The notes: generated from the letters alone by a model not told the origin. A stretch of 64,000 nucleotides of DNA from Allorhizobium ampelinum S4 (GCF_000016285.1 NC_011989.1:995001-1059000), one strand, 5' to 3'. Positions 1-8,278 are shown, counted from the first letter of the stretch. Program-made: numbers and translations.

Positions 1-698
1 GGGCCTTTTTCGGCAATGCTGGCCAGCACATTGGCCAGATCGGGCTGTTTCAGCACCTCGCCCACACCATAGGGCGCGCCATCGGCCTTCAGGAAGATCT
101 TTGCCGCTGCGGGGTCTTTTGCCAACCGCTTGGCACCACTGGCCAGAATGGCGGCATCGCCCTGGTTGAGCGTGAACCCGTCACGGGCCAGCGCAATCGC
201 CGGGGCAAGCAGGGTGGCGCGGTCCTTGGCGCCGTATTTTTCCCGCGCCAGTTCCAGGCCCTTGACGGTACCGGGCACGCCGACGGCCAGATAGCCATCC
301 AGGCTGGCACGCGGCACGATCTCGCCCTTGTCATCGAGATACATGTCCTTCTTGGCGGCCAGCGGCGCCTTTTCACGGAAATCGATGAAATCGGTGCTGC
401 CATCTTTCAGCCGAATGGTCATGAAACCGCCACCGCCGATATTGCCAGCGGTGGGATAAGTCACTGCCAGCGCATAGCCGACAGCCACGGCGGCATCGAC
501 CGCATTGCCGCCGGATTTCAGCACCGCAACGCCGATATCGGTCGCCAGATGCTGGGCCGTCACCACCATGCCGTTGCGGCCTTCAACCGGGGCAGGCGAG
601 GCGGCATGAAGCGATGTCATCGGCGCAAGCACCAGTACCAGCGCTGTCAACAGGCCCGATGATGGGAACAACCAAGATCTGGAGCGGAACATAATCAT
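1..698 (-). CDS. ggt: gamma-glutamyltransferase, N-terminal part (cut by window edge)
   Basis: The reverse strand encodes the start of a periplasmic gamma-glutamyltranspeptidase, which cleaves or transfers the gamma-glutamyl group of glutathione and related compounds. The ATG at 698-696 opens a signal peptide (hydrophobic stretch ending near MTSLHAASPAP), followed by the family hallmarks: the segment GMVVTAQHLATDIG, the alternating GGNAVDAAVAVGYAL helix, and the glycine run GGGGFMTIR with D(F)REKAP shortly after. The reading frame is open to base 1, so about 232 codons are present and the autocatalytic Thr region lies outside the window. A second ATG lies at 692. It is transcribed toward the window start, alone. 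Family identity is confident; substrate is not known. Confidence 0.9.
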   Translation of the reverse strand, partial: MIMFRSRSWLFPSSGLLTALVLVLAPMTSLHAASPAPVEGRNGMVVTAQHLATDIGVAVLKSGGNAVDAAVAVGYALAVTYPTAGNIGGGGFMTIRLKDGSTDFIDFREKAPLAAKKDMYLDDKGEIVPRASLDGYLAVGVPGTVKGLELAREKYGAKDRATLLAPAIALARDGFTLNQGDAAILASGAKRLAKDPAAAKIFLKADGAPYGVGEVLKQPDLANVLASIAEKG

Positions 699-722
699 GA
701 AAACGACCTCTGGAGCACAACA

Positions 723-774
723 GGTTTTCGTTTGTCTTTTCGGAAAAATCGGATTTCCCTTTTCCGGGACAATC
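723..774. repeat. dispersed rhizobial-type repeat, copy 1
   Basis: GTTTTCGTTTGTCTTTTCGG followed by AAAAATCGGATTTCCCTTTT and CCGGGACAATC. It lies just upstream of the gamma-glutamyltransferase start and matches, with changes, copies at 10072-10125, 14091-14150 and 40188-40251. Confidence 0.5.
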
Positions 775-950
775 ATTGGCCGAAGGAGAATACAGTCATC
801 CGGCGAGGTCGAAAGGTATCACCCATAACGGATCTTGCAACCACGGCAGCGGCAAGATCAGACCGATTTTCCGGTCCATGGTTTCATGCGCACCCGATGT
901 CATGCAAAACCGGCGGCAATCTGAGGTATGACTGGAAGGCGCCCTTCGTA

Positions 951-1520
951 TTAAATCTTATCTCCGGCCTCTTTGGCCAGCAAGGTTCCCCGGCATTCCA
1001 GTCCGCGGATGAAGCGGTCGAACAGGGTTTCGAACTGGATAATATCATCGGCGCTCCAGTCTTCCACCGTCTGGCCGATCACCTCGCGGCGAACGGCCTC
1101 AAAATGGTACAGCAGTTCCTCGCCGACTGGCGTCAGGGTGACGATGGTGCGTCGGGCATCGGCCTGAGAGGCCTCACGCCGCAGGGCACCACGCCGGACG
1201 AGATCGGCCACAACGCGGCTTGCCCGCGATGGATCGATGCGCATCTGCTCGGCAATCACCCCAACAGTCACTTCCTGGCCACGCGAGGCATGGGAAACCA
1301 CCTTCACCACGTCGAAATGCGAAAGCTCCATGCCGTGGCCCTCGCTCATCCGGCTGAGGGCTATGCGCGACATGAAGCGCCGGCCCATCATCATCCGCAG
1401 CCGGGCCATGGTCTGCGAAATGCCGTCCAAGGCATTTTCGACGCCCGCAGGGGCTTGGTCACCAACAAGATCGGCGCCCAGGGCGGTTGCGTGTTCGGCG
1501 CGGTCTTGAGGTTGGGTCAT
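951..1520 (-). CDS. MarR family transcriptional regulator
   Basis: A 189-residue winged-helix regulator. The central part reads like a MarR DNA-binding domain: VTVGVIAEQMRIDPSRASRV is the recognition-helix region and LVRRGALRREASQADARRTI is the wing with the typical D-x-R turn. N- and C-terminal helices would form the dimer interface. The ATG at 1520 was chosen; a TTG two codons upstream is in frame and neither has a clear ribosome-binding site. It is divergent from the DHA2-type exporter at 1724, and the intergenic segment carries two operator-like inverted repeats, so it probably represses that exporter and itself. The inducing ligand cannot be told from sequence. Confidence 0.85.
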   Translation of the reverse strand: MTQPQDRAEHATALGADLVGDQAPAGVENALDGISQTMARLRMMMGRRFMSRIALSRMSEGHGMELSHFDVVKVVSHASRGQEVTVGVIAEQMRIDPSRASRVVADLVRRGALRREASQADARRTIVTLTPVGEELLYHFEAVRREVIGQTVEDWSADDIIQFETLFDRFIRGLECRGTLLAKEAGDKI

Positions 1521-1552
1521 GCGCAAGCCAGTGCAGATCGGAGTTCACGAAA

Positions 1553-1619
1553 ATATGTGCTTTTATCATATATGTGCACATTGACAATAAAATACAATAT
1601 ATGCTTTTATCACATATAT
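1553..1619. promoter_or_regulatory. two operator-like inverted repeats between marR and the exporter
   Basis: Two sites share one architecture: ATATG, nine bases, CATAT. The first is at 1553-1571 and the second at 1599-1617, where the arms extend to ATATATG/CATATAT (1597-1603 and 1613-1619). Both cores contain TTTTAT. They sit in an AT-rich intergenic segment between divergent marR and MFS genes, where MarR proteins normally bind. Assignment to this MarR protein is inference. Confidence 0.6.
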
Positions 1620-1723
1620 GACAAGGGCAATGAACGTCGTGTCCATCGCTCTTCCAAACCATCGATCCCCGACCATTGAGTTATTACCAACTCCTTCAGC
1701 CTTGCAACCAAAGAGATTTCCGC

Positions 1724-3286
1724 ATGGATACCGCCTTGTCCGATCCGGCCGCCGCTCCCAAGACGGTGGCGCCGCCGCCGTTTCAGTCGCTGGTCCCGGA
1801 CCCGCGCCTGCGGATGATGCTGTTTCTGTTTCTGATGACGGCGCTGTTCATGGCGACGCTGGACAATCAGATCGTTTCCACGGCATTGCCGACCATCGTT
1901 GGCGAGTTCGGGCAGTTGGAGCGGTTCGGGTGGGTGGGGTCCGCCTATCTTCTGGCCACCAGCGCGGTCATGCCGCTCTATGGCAAACTGGGGGATCTAT
2001 TTGGCCGTAAATATGTGATGATGACGGCCATCGCGATTTTTACCGTTGGCTCGCTGATTTGCGGCTCGGCCGTTTCGATGAACACGTTGATTGCTGCACG
2101 GGTGCTGCAAGGGCTTGGCGGTGGCGGCATCATGGTGTCGATCTTTTCCGTCAATGCCGACCTGTTCGAGCCACGGGTGCGGGCCCGTTATCAGAGCTAT
2201 TCCAGCCTGGTGCTGATGGCATCAGGCGCGGTCGGCCCCACATTGGGCGGCACGATGAGCGACCTGTTCGGCTGGCGGTCAATCTTTCTCGTCAACCTGC
2301 CGATTGGCATTCTGGTGCTGGTCGGTCTTGGCCTTTATCTGCCCTATCGCAAGCCGCATCGCCGTCCGAAGATCGATTATGCCGGTGCGCTGCTGCTGGC
2401 CTGCGCCGTGACCAGCGTGGTGTTCTGGGCCGATAGCGGCCAGATTTTCGGTTCACTGGTGGCACCGGGAAGCCTCGGCGTCGTTGCCTTCGGCTTGGTC
2501 TGTGCTGTGCTGTTCGTGCAGGTGGAAAAGCGGGCCGCAGAACCCATGGTGCCGATCAGCCTGATGCGCAATTCCACCGCCCGGCTGTTGTGGATCATAT
2601 CACTGGCCAGCGGTGCTGTCGGCATCGGTTCGGTCAATTACGTTGCGCTCTATCTGCAAACCACCACCGGGCTGTCGCCGACGCTGGCTGGTCTGTTGTT
2701 CATTGCGGTCACCGGTGGCATCGCCATCGGTTCGCTTAGCAGCGGACGGCTGATTTCCTCGACAGGTCGCTACAAGATTTTCGGTATCATCGGCGGCGCG
2801 GGCAGCTGCATTGCCTTTATCCTGTTCAGTCAATTGCCGGTTGGCACGCCGATCGCGGTGATTGGCGTGCTGATGCTGATGCATGGCATCAGCGTCGGTA
2901 TCGGCCAGCAGATCCCGGTGATTGGCGTGCAGAATGCCGTGGCCCAGAAGGATGTCGGGGCGGCGACCGGCACGGTGACGCTGACCCGCATGGGCGGTGC
3001 CTCCATCGCCATTTCCATCTATGGTGCGGTGCTATCGGCCTTCATGACTGGCGGTGCAGCAATCCCTGGCGTCAGTAATATCGAAAGCCTGACACCGGCG
3101 GCCATTGCGGCGCTGGACCCGGCAGCCCGCGCAGCGGTCTCGGCCACCTATGCTCATGCGTTCGGGCCGGTATTCATCAGCATGGCGCTGATCATTGGCT
3201 GCGGCTTCATCGCGTCCTGCTGCCTGAAGAATGTCCGGTTGCCGACCGGCGGGGCCCCGAAACCGGTGGAGGCCGTGGCGGAGTGA
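1724..3286 (+). CDS. DHA2 family (EmrB/QacA type) multidrug efflux MFS transporter
   Basis: A 520-residue inner-membrane drug/proton antiporter of the 14-helix DHA2 group. The first membrane helix (about residues 31-55) ends in the motif LDNQIVSTALP, typical of this group, and the loop-2-3 motif YGKLGDLFGRK lies at about 86-96. A motif-C-like ASGAVGPTLGG follows near residue 165. Hydrophobic segments continue to the C terminus, which ends in a short hydrophilic tail. The ATG at 1724 was preferred over an upstream in-frame ATG at 1676 because AAAGAGA sits just before it and the protein then begins with a normal cytoplasmic tail. It is divergent from a MarR regulator that probably controls it. 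Confidence 0.88.
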   Translation: MDTALSDPAAAPKTVAPPPFQSLVPDPRLRMMLFLFLMTALFMATLDNQIVSTALPTIVGEFGQLERFGWVGSAYLLATSAVMPLYGKLGDLFGRKYVMMTAIAIFTVGSLICGSAVSMNTLIAARVLQGLGGGGIMVSIFSVNADLFEPRVRARYQSYSSLVLMASGAVGPTLGGTMSDLFGWRSIFLVNLPIGILVLVGLGLYLPYRKPHRRPKIDYAGALLLACAVTSVVFWADSGQIFGSLVAPGSLGVVAFGLVCAVLFVQVEKRAAEPMVPISLMRNSTARLLWIISLASGAVGIGSVNYVALYLQTTTGLSPTLAGLLFIAVTGGIAIGSLSSGRLISSTGRYKIFGIIGGAGSCIAFILFSQLPVGTPIAVIGVLMLMHGISVGIGQQIPVIGVQNAVAQKDVGAATGTVTLTRMGGASIAISIYGAVLSAFMTGGAAIPGVSNIESLTPAAIAALDPAARAAVSATYAHAFGPVFISMALIIGCGFIASCCLKNVRLPTGGAPKPVEAVAE

Positions 3287-3304
3287 TTTGCCCGGTATAA
3301 GGGT

Positions 3305-3345
3305 GCTATGCTACCACAGAGCAAAGCACTCTTTGGTAGCATAGC
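3305..3345. repeat. 12-bp perfect inverted repeat
   Basis: GCTATGCTACCA (3305-3316) is exactly complementary to TGGTAGCATAGC (3334-3345) across a 17-base loop. It lies between the exporter stop (3286) and the start of the next gene (3350). There is no T run on either side, so it is not a classic terminator. In RNA it would form a hairpin right over the ribosome-binding region of the downstream gene. Confidence 0.7.
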
Positions 3346-3349
3346 GAGC

Positions 3350-4375
3350 ATGGCCCCGGTACACCGCATAATTTTCGCCCTTGCGGCGGCTGTTTTGCTG
3401 GCCCTCTCCCTTACCGTCTCCACGTTGGCGGAGGAGCCTTTTACCGCCCGTGATCCGGGCTTTCTGGGCGATGAGGATGCGGCGCGGATCGTCGAAAAAG
3501 TCGGCGATCTGGAAAAGGCGCTGGGGGATGAAGCGGTTCTGGCCGAGCATTTCGCCGGTCTGGTCTCCCCGCCGGAAGAAACGGCCATCCTGCACCAGTT
3601 GACGGGCAATGTCCCGGGTCTGGCCTATATCCTGCCGGTCATTCATGGTGAGGTGCGCGGCACGCTGATCGACATGCGTTTTACGGACAAGGCGGCAGCG
3701 GATGGTTTTCGCCAAAAGCTTGCCCAGGCTTTTGGTCCGTCTGATCCGGCCTGTAGCGATGATACCCATGCTTACTGGGCACCACACCCTGACCACTCGC
3801 TGGCCTTGCGGGTTGATGTCTATAAGACGGAAACCATCGCGCAATTGACGCTGCTTGCGTCTGCCCCATCGGATGCCAATTGCAAAGTCAATTCAGCGCC
3901 GCCCAATGCGCTGGTGGACAAAGCGGCTTTGACGGCATTGTTTACGCGGCTGAAGAGTGAGCCGCCGCCATGGACCAACGCGGACGCCATGGCGGCCTGG
4001 CTGAAGCCCTATGGTGAAAGCGCCATTGAAAGGCCGGACAATTGCGCGGCGCAACTGGATATCGCCAGACCACAGCAGCAGCTTGGCGGCATCGGCACGT
4101 TTTCAGCCAGCCTGCGCCCTTGCCTCGTCTCCAGGTTTGGCAAACCGTCCAGCCTGTTTTTGTACGCTGGTGAAAACGACCTGTTCGGCTTTCGCACGAC
4201 GGAAGAAGCGCTGGACGCCGCCCTCGGCCCCCGTCATGCACAATGCAGCGGCGAGGGCAGGGAAGTCTGGTTCGTTACTCCTGAGGTGACGGCGGTTCTC
4301 AGCCGGCTCTATCCCTCTTTCGGGGTGCTGATCGTCAATGCGCCGGTCACAGCACTGGCCGATTGCCGGGAATAG
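3350..4375 (+). CDS. predicted exported protein of unknown function
   Basis: This 341-residue protein was not recognised. It starts with a clear Sec signal peptide: basic MAPVHR, hydrophobic IIFALAAAVLLALSLTV, then a cleavage-type STLAEEP. The mature part is soluble, with six widely spaced cysteines (in DPACSDD, SDANCKV, PDNCAAQ, LRPCLVS, HAQCSGE, LADCRE), which suggests disulfides in the periplasm. An in-frame ATG at 3308 exists, but it lies inside a perfect inverted repeat and would put extra residues before the signal peptide, so 3350 is preferred. It follows the exporter by 63 bases on the same strand and may be co-transcribed. Confidence 0.6.
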   Translation: MAPVHRIIFALAAAVLLALSLTVSTLAEEPFTARDPGFLGDEDAARIVEKVGDLEKALGDEAVLAEHFAGLVSPPEETAILHQLTGNVPGLAYILPVIHGEVRGTLIDMRFTDKAAADGFRQKLAQAFGPSDPACSDDTHAYWAPHPDHSLALRVDVYKTETIAQLTLLASAPSDANCKVNSAPPNALVDKAALTALFTRLKSEPPPWTNADAMAAWLKPYGESAIERPDNCAAQLDIARPQQQLGGIGTFSASLRPCLVSRFGKPSSLFLYAGENDLFGFRTTEEALDAALGPRHAQCSGEGREVWFVTPEVTAVLSRLYPSFGVLIVNAPVTALADCRE

Positions 4376-4403
4376 GCAAGCCCATCCCGGCAGACCGTCA
4401 GCC

Positions 4404-5072
4404 TCACTTCACCTCGATGACAAAATCTTCACGGGCGCGGCGGACTTTTTTCAGGTTGACCAGCCAGTCGCCATCCGGCTGACGATAGCCCAGCGGCAGG
4501 ATGGCGACGGAGCGCAGGCCCTTGGCGCGTAGGTCGAGGATTTCGTCCAGCGCTGCCGGGTCAAAGCCTTCCATCGGGGTTGAATCGACCTCTTCGAAGG
4601 CAGCAGCCGTCAGTGCCAGCCCCAATGCGATATAGGCCTGGCGGGCGGCATGTTCGAAATTCACTTCGGCGTCGCGTGGTGGATAGGTATCCAGCAGCAT
4701 CTTGCGATAGTTTTCCCAGCCTTCATTGGTAAAATTGCGCTCGGCATTGGTGAGATCAAACATCGTGTTGATCCGCTCTGCGGTGTAATTGTCCCAGGCG
4801 GCAAACACCAGCAGATGCGAGCAATCGGTAATCTGGCCCTGGTTCCAGGCGATCGGCTTGATCCGCTCGCGGATCTCCTTGTTGGTTACGACAAGCACGG
4901 AAAACGGCTGCAAGCCGCTGGAGGTCGGTGCCAGCCGGGCCGCCTCGACAATACGCTCGACCTTGTCTTCAGCAACAGTCTTCGACGGGTCCATTTTCTT
5001 GGCGGCATAACGCCAGTTCAATTTATCAAGCAGCACGATACTATCCTTATGCGAAGGCTCGAAGATGCTCAC
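4404..5072 (-). CDS. nitroreductase family NAD(P)H-dependent FMN oxidoreductase
   Basis: A 222-residue NfsB-like flavoprotein. The N-terminal segment contains the FMN-phosphate binding RYAAKKMDPS, then the family segment ARLAPTSSGLQPFSVLVV. C-terminal features are the helix QAYIALGLALTAAAFEEVDS, the segment GFDPAALDEIL, and SVAILPLGYR before a basic tail. Such enzymes reduce nitro-aromatics or quinones in the cytoplasm. The start codon is GTG (5072-5070) with GAGG just upstream; no ATG close by fits. It lies downstream of a nuclease-like gene on the same strand but a terminator hairpin at 5097-5121 separates them. Confidence 0.85.
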   Translation of the reverse strand: MSIFEPSHKDSIVLLDKLNWRYAAKKMDPSKTVAEDKVERIVEAARLAPTSSGLQPFSVLVVTNKEIRERIKPIAWNQGQITDCSHLLVFAAWDNYTAERINTMFDLTNAERNFTNEGWENYRKMLLDTYPPRDAEVNFEHAARQAYIALGLALTAAAFEEVDSTPMEGFDPAALDEILDLRAKGLRSVAILPLGYRQPDGDWLVNLKKVRRAREDFVIEVK

Positions 5073-5090
5073 GCATCCTCGCCTGGAAGA

Positions 5091-5121
5091 AAAATTGCCT
5101 GCCCGATGTAGGCGGGCAGGC
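5091..5121 (-). terminator. intrinsic terminator after the nuclease-like gene
   Basis: GCCTGCCCG (5097-5105) pairs with CGGGCAGGC (5113-5121) over a 7-base loop. On the reverse strand the hairpin is followed by AATTTTTC, as expected for a Rho-independent terminator of the gene ending at 5202. Confidence 0.75.
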
Positions 5122-5201
5122 GGTCATCCGCAACGGGCAGGATGATGAATACAGCGTTCACCCCGCATGGATGACTGGGTATTTTCCATGGCATAGCGAA
5201 G

Positions 5202-6092
5202 CTACTTTTCGACAAATACCGCTTGCGTCAGGTCGGCATCGAAACGGTAGCGGTCGTTTTCCCGGCGCAGCAATTGCGAGAGCGGCACTTCGGTGCGGTT
5301 GTCGATAATCACCTTGTCGTTTTCGCTTTCCGTCTTGCGCAGCCACTCGACCAGATCGGTCTCACCGGATTTGAGAAAATCGCAGCCACGGCGGAAGAGT
5401 TTCGGGAAGATCAATTGGGCCTTGCCGGTGCCGTCTTCCTCTTTCTCGCCCGGATTGCTGCCGCTCGCCCAGCCAAGATCGGTGAGGTCGGTGAGGGCAA
5501 AGCGTTCCGTCTTATCCACCGCCCAGACGCCAAGGCCCGCGTCCCGCGCAGCCCGTGCCGCCTCAGAAATCGTCTGGCGCTGGTCCACCGGCGCGGAACT
5601 ATAGAGCATGGGATAGGCCATGCCGCTGGAGATCAGCCGGTAATTGGCGCTGGCCTCCAGGGTTTTGGTTGAAATCGCGCCGGTCTCGCCGGAGGAAAAC
5701 GGATTGCCGTCAAAGGTCAGATAGCAGATCGGCCGCCCGTGAACATCGGCGGAGGCCGTCAGAATACCGGCCTGGATGGTTTGCGGCTCGGCGGCAGTGA
5801 CGGTTTCTTTCGACAGCGAAAAGGAGGAAAAGCCGATCAGATCGCGCAGCAGATAACCCCGCGCCACCCCGCCGCGCGGCTGCGCCTTGCTCTCGTAATG
5901 GGTTTCGGGCGTATCGATCCCTTCCAGCCGCAGTTGATGGCTGCCGTCCTTGGCGGGGCGCAGTAGATGAGCGCGGTAGATATCGGCAAGCAGGCTTTCA
6001 TCATCCGGGCGAAACCGCACCGAATCGCCATCCGGCTGCTTGCCGATGATGATGATCGTGCCGGGAACGTAGCGATAATTCTGCAAGGCCAT
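5202..6092 (-). CDS. staphylococcal-nuclease-like (SNc) domain protein
   Basis: A 296-residue protein whose N-terminal part resembles thermonuclease: GKQPDGDSVRFRPDD supplies the DGD calcium-type motif and LRLEGIDTPETHYES the Arg and Glu of the active-site strand. A further conserved-looking segment is ARAARDAGLGVWAVD, like the C-terminal EEAARKAGKGIW motif of SNc proteins. The spacing between the two first motifs is longer than in Staphylococcus nuclease, so there is an insertion. No signal peptide is visible, which differs from secreted nucleases. Start: ATG 6092 with GGAGG seven bases upstream. Nuclease activity is inferred from motifs only. Confidence 0.7.
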   Translation of the reverse strand: MALQNYRYVPGTIIIIGKQPDGDSVRFRPDDESLLADIYRAHLLRPAKDGSHQLRLEGIDTPETHYESKAQPRGGVARGYLLRDLIGFSSFSLSKETVTAAEPQTIQAGILTASADVHGRPICYLTFDGNPFSSGETGAISTKTLEASANYRLISSGMAYPMLYSSAPVDQRQTISEAARAARDAGLGVWAVDKTERFALTDLTDLGWASGSNPGEKEEDGTGKAQLIFPKLFRRGCDFLKSGETDLVEWLRKTESENDKVIIDNRTEVPLSQLLRRENDRYRFDADLTQAVFVEK

Positions 6093-6171
6093 GGGCGATC
6101 CTCCGTTACCATCAATGGTTGGGCATCAGCAAACCGCAGATCTGTGTCATGGGTGAGACAGAGAAGGCCGA

Positions 6172-6816
6172 TCAGACGGCTGCGGCCAGACCCTGCACCG
6201 CCAACAACTCGCTGGTCGTCGCCGCGGTGGTGGCCGGAGACGGCGCGGCCTCTGCGCCTTGATCCGTGGCCGTATCTTCATCCGTCTCGGCCAAATCGTC
6301 CTGAATATTTTCACCTGTATCGGTTAGAAACATGCGGTTGACCAGGGCATCGCTGCTGAACATCCTGCTCATCAGCTCGGTCTTAAGACTCTTGTCACCG
6401 CTTTCGAAATCGTCTGCGGTGAGCTTGCCGCTATATTCCGCGATGATGGCAGCGGTGCGTTCTTCCGGCGTGTCGAGATTGTCCCAGTCGATACTGTTTC
6501 TAAACTGCTGCATGGCATCGGCACTTCCTTCTCCTTGCTCATAAGGAGTAAACATCCAGGCACCCTCATTGTAGATGGTAACTGTTCCAATGCTGATTTC
6601 CATCTTTGAATAGATTGTTGCCGGCTTGCTCTCGGCTTCAATCTTGGCCTGCTCCGCCGCAGCCTCCGCCCACATCTGTTCCATCTCAACCTGCAAGGCG
6701 GTCTTGGGCTGGCTATCGTCAGGCAAACTCGCCATAAACTCGGTATCGGCCTGCGCAGCCTTGGTCGAGGAATAGCCATAGGCATACGCTATGCCGGGTG
6801 TAACTGTTGTGCTCAT
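6172..6816 (-). CDS. unknown paralogue 1 of a tandem three-gene family
   Basis: A 214-residue protein not recognised by family. It shares with the two genes upstream (7515-8069 and 6875-7456) an MSTT start, the segment WDNLDTPEERTAAI, and a C-terminal block similar to KSLxSELMSxMFSSDALVxRM followed by an acidic then Ala/Ser/Thr-rich tail. This copy is the most divergent of the three and has an Ala/Gln/Glu-rich middle (MEQMWAEAAAEQAKIEAESK). No signal peptide or membrane segment is visible. Start ATG 6816 has a strong AGGAGGGG seven bases upstream. The conserved C-terminal block is the likely functional core; function unknown. Confidence 0.65.
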   Translation of the reverse strand: MSTTVTPGIAYAYGYSSTKAAQADTEFMASLPDDSQPKTALQVEMEQMWAEAAAEQAKIEAESKPATIYSKMEISIGTVTIYNEGAWMFTPYEQGEGSADAMQQFRNSIDWDNLDTPEERTAAIIAEYSGKLTADDFESGDKSLKTELMSRMFSSDALVNRMFLTDTGENIQDDLAETDEDTATDQGAEAAPSPATTAATTSELLAVQGLAAAV

Positions 6817-6843
6817 GTGACCCCTCCTGTGAGCATGGACATG

Positions 6844-6870
6844 AAAAACCCCGATGCCGCAATGCGGCAC
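6844..6870 (-). terminator. hairpin with T run between paralogues 2 and 1
   Basis: On the reverse strand GTGCCGC, ATT, GCGGCAT is followed by CGGGGTTTTT. It lies between the stop of the gene ending at 6875 and the start at 6816. The outer pair is T-A here and C-G in the sister hairpin at 7484-7510, a compensating change that supports a real RNA stem. Confidence 0.65.
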
Positions 6871-6874
6871 TCGA

Positions 6875-7456
6875 TCAGGCGGATGTGGATTGTACTTGCG
6901 GTGTGCTGGTGGCTGATGTGGCCGAGGCACTCGCTTGCGCCCCATTCGCGTCTTCGTCTGAGGGCAGCAAGCCCTCTTGCAGGCTTTCGCCGGAACTGGT
7001 CATCAACATCCGATCCACCAGCGCATCGCTGCTGAACATCTTGCTCATCAGTTCGCTGGTCAGGCTCTTGCTCCCGCTTTCGACAGAGCTTGTGGTAAGT
7101 TTGCCGCCGTATTTTGACATGATGGCCTCGGCGATCTCTTCCGGCGTATCGAGGTTGTCCCAGTCGAGATCGAAGCCTTTGCCTTCTCCGAGGAAGTTTT
7201 CGGCTTCCGGATTGACCGAGTATGCAACCCCACCGGATGCGCCGGTTCTCACCGTTTGGCCGCCAATATGTAATACCCCCCAGAGGTTAGCATCGAAGTC
7301 CTCCGATGTTTCAGTCTCCGTGCTTGCTTCTGCGGGAAGATCTTCCAGCGTTGTGTATTCGGTTTCGTAAAAATCGTCTGGCAGCTTCGGCGTCTGCTTC
7401 GTTTGATAAACGGTGCTGGATGATGTCGTGGTGGTGGATGAAATCGTCGTGCTCAT
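6875..7456 (-). CDS. unknown paralogue 2 of a tandem three-gene family
   Basis: A 193-residue protein of the same unknown family. The N terminus is Ser/Thr-rich (MSTTISSTTTTSSSTVYQ) and is followed by KQTPKLPDDF, as in paralogue 3. The middle has FDLDWDNLDTPEEIAEAIMS and the C-terminal core GSKSLTSELMSKMFSSDALV, DRMLMTSSGESLQEGLL and an Ala/Ser/Thr-rich tail. The start ATG 7456 was chosen because the identical AGGAGGGGTCAC leader precedes it and paralogue 1; upstream in-frame codons belong to the intergenic repeat. The nucleotide sequence around 6840-7080 is nearly identical to 7480-7720, showing a recent tandem duplication. Confidence 0.65.
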   Translation of the reverse strand: MSTTISSTTTTSSSTVYQTKQTPKLPDDFYETEYTTLEDLPAEASTETETSEDFDANLWGVLHIGGQTVRTGASGGVAYSVNPEAENFLGEGKGFDLDWDNLDTPEEIAEAIMSKYGGKLTTSSVESGSKSLTSELMSKMFSSDALVDRMLMTSSGESLQEGLLPSDEDANGAQASASATSATSTPQVQSTSA

Positions 7457-7483
7457 GTGACCCCTCCTATGAGCATGGAAATG

Positions 7484-7510
7484 AAAAACCCCGACGCCGC
7501 AATGCGGCGC
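7484..7510 (-). terminator. hairpin with T run between paralogues 3 and 2
   Basis: On the reverse strand CGCCGC (7509-7504 side), loop ATT, GCGGCG is followed by TCGGGGTTTTT. It begins directly after the stop codon of paralogue 3 (7515). Being only about 30 bases ahead of the next gene's ribosome-binding site, it could terminate partially and so set relative expression. Confidence 0.65.
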
Positions 7511-7514
7511 TCGA

Positions 7515-8069
7515 TCAGGCGGCTGTGGATTGTACTTGCGGTGTGCTGGCGGCGGACGTGGTCGAGGCACTCGCTTGCGCCCCATTCGCCTCTTCGTCTG
7601 AGGACAGCAAGCCCTCTTGCAGACTTTCACCGGAGCTGGTCATCAACATCCGATCCACCAGCGCATCGCTACTGAACATCTTGCTCATCAGTTCGCTGGT
7701 CAGACTCTTGTCGCCGCTTTCGACAGCGCTTGCGGTGAGTTTGCCGCCGTGTTTTTCCATGATGGCGGCGGCGCGTTCTTCCGGGGTATCAAGTGTTTCC
7801 CAATCTATACCCCGATCCCATTCCGTAAGGTCGGTTCCCTGTTCGTATGCGGTGTATATTGAGCCGCCTTCATTATAGAGCGTTACAGTTCCTGTGCTGA
7901 GATGCAACACGCCCCATACGGTGGCTGGCGGACTGCTGGTATCCTCCGCCAAATATTCGTCCAGTGTTTTATATTTCGTCTCGGAAAAGTCGTCGGGCAA
8001 CTGCGGGGTTTGTTTCGATTGATAAACGTTGGTGGACGATGTCGTGGTGGATGAAATTGTTGTGCTCAA
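7515..8069 (-). CDS. unknown paralogue 3 (first in the tandem family), TTG start
   Basis: A 184-residue member of the same unknown family and the first gene in the direction of transcription. It has MSTTISSTTTSSTNVYQSKQ, then TPQLPDDF, a central WDRGIDWETLDTPEERAAAI, and the shared GDKSLTSELMSKMFSSDALV and DRMLMTSSGESLQEGLL. The start is TTG (8069-8067), with GGAGG five bases upstream; both paralogues use ATG in the same context. The segment TVTLYNEGGSIYTAYEQG matches TVTIYNEGAWMFTPYEQG of paralogue 1 but is absent from paralogue 2. Function unknown. Confidence 0.65.
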   Translation of the reverse strand: MSTTISSTTTSSTNVYQSKQTPQLPDDFSETKYKTLDEYLAEDTSSPPATVWGVLHLSTGTVTLYNEGGSIYTAYEQGTDLTEWDRGIDWETLDTPEERAAAIMEKHGGKLTASAVESGDKSLTSELMSKMFSSDALVDRMLMTSSGESLQEGLLSSDEEANGAQASASTTSAASTPQVQSTAA

Positions 8070-8278
8070 CTCGACCTCCGGCTTTAATTTTTAATCGAAT
8101 TATCAATCAAGGCTTGCGTGTAACTTTCTATCTTTGATTGTATTCCGGTGTTTCTCTAAGGTGATTGGCGCGGCGGCCCCATCGTTTTTGTTTCTGTTAA
8201 AAGCTCACCCCTTCACCAGCTTCGCGCCAGCCGCGTCTGCCATTCTCGTGGCAATCTTGAACCAGGCCAGGTTGCGCA

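Noticed and set aside
732..1679. A 315-codon forward frame opposite marR
   Set aside because: The reverse strand encodes a clear MarR protein here. The forward frame has no domain and its protein is His/Arg-rich, as shadows often are.
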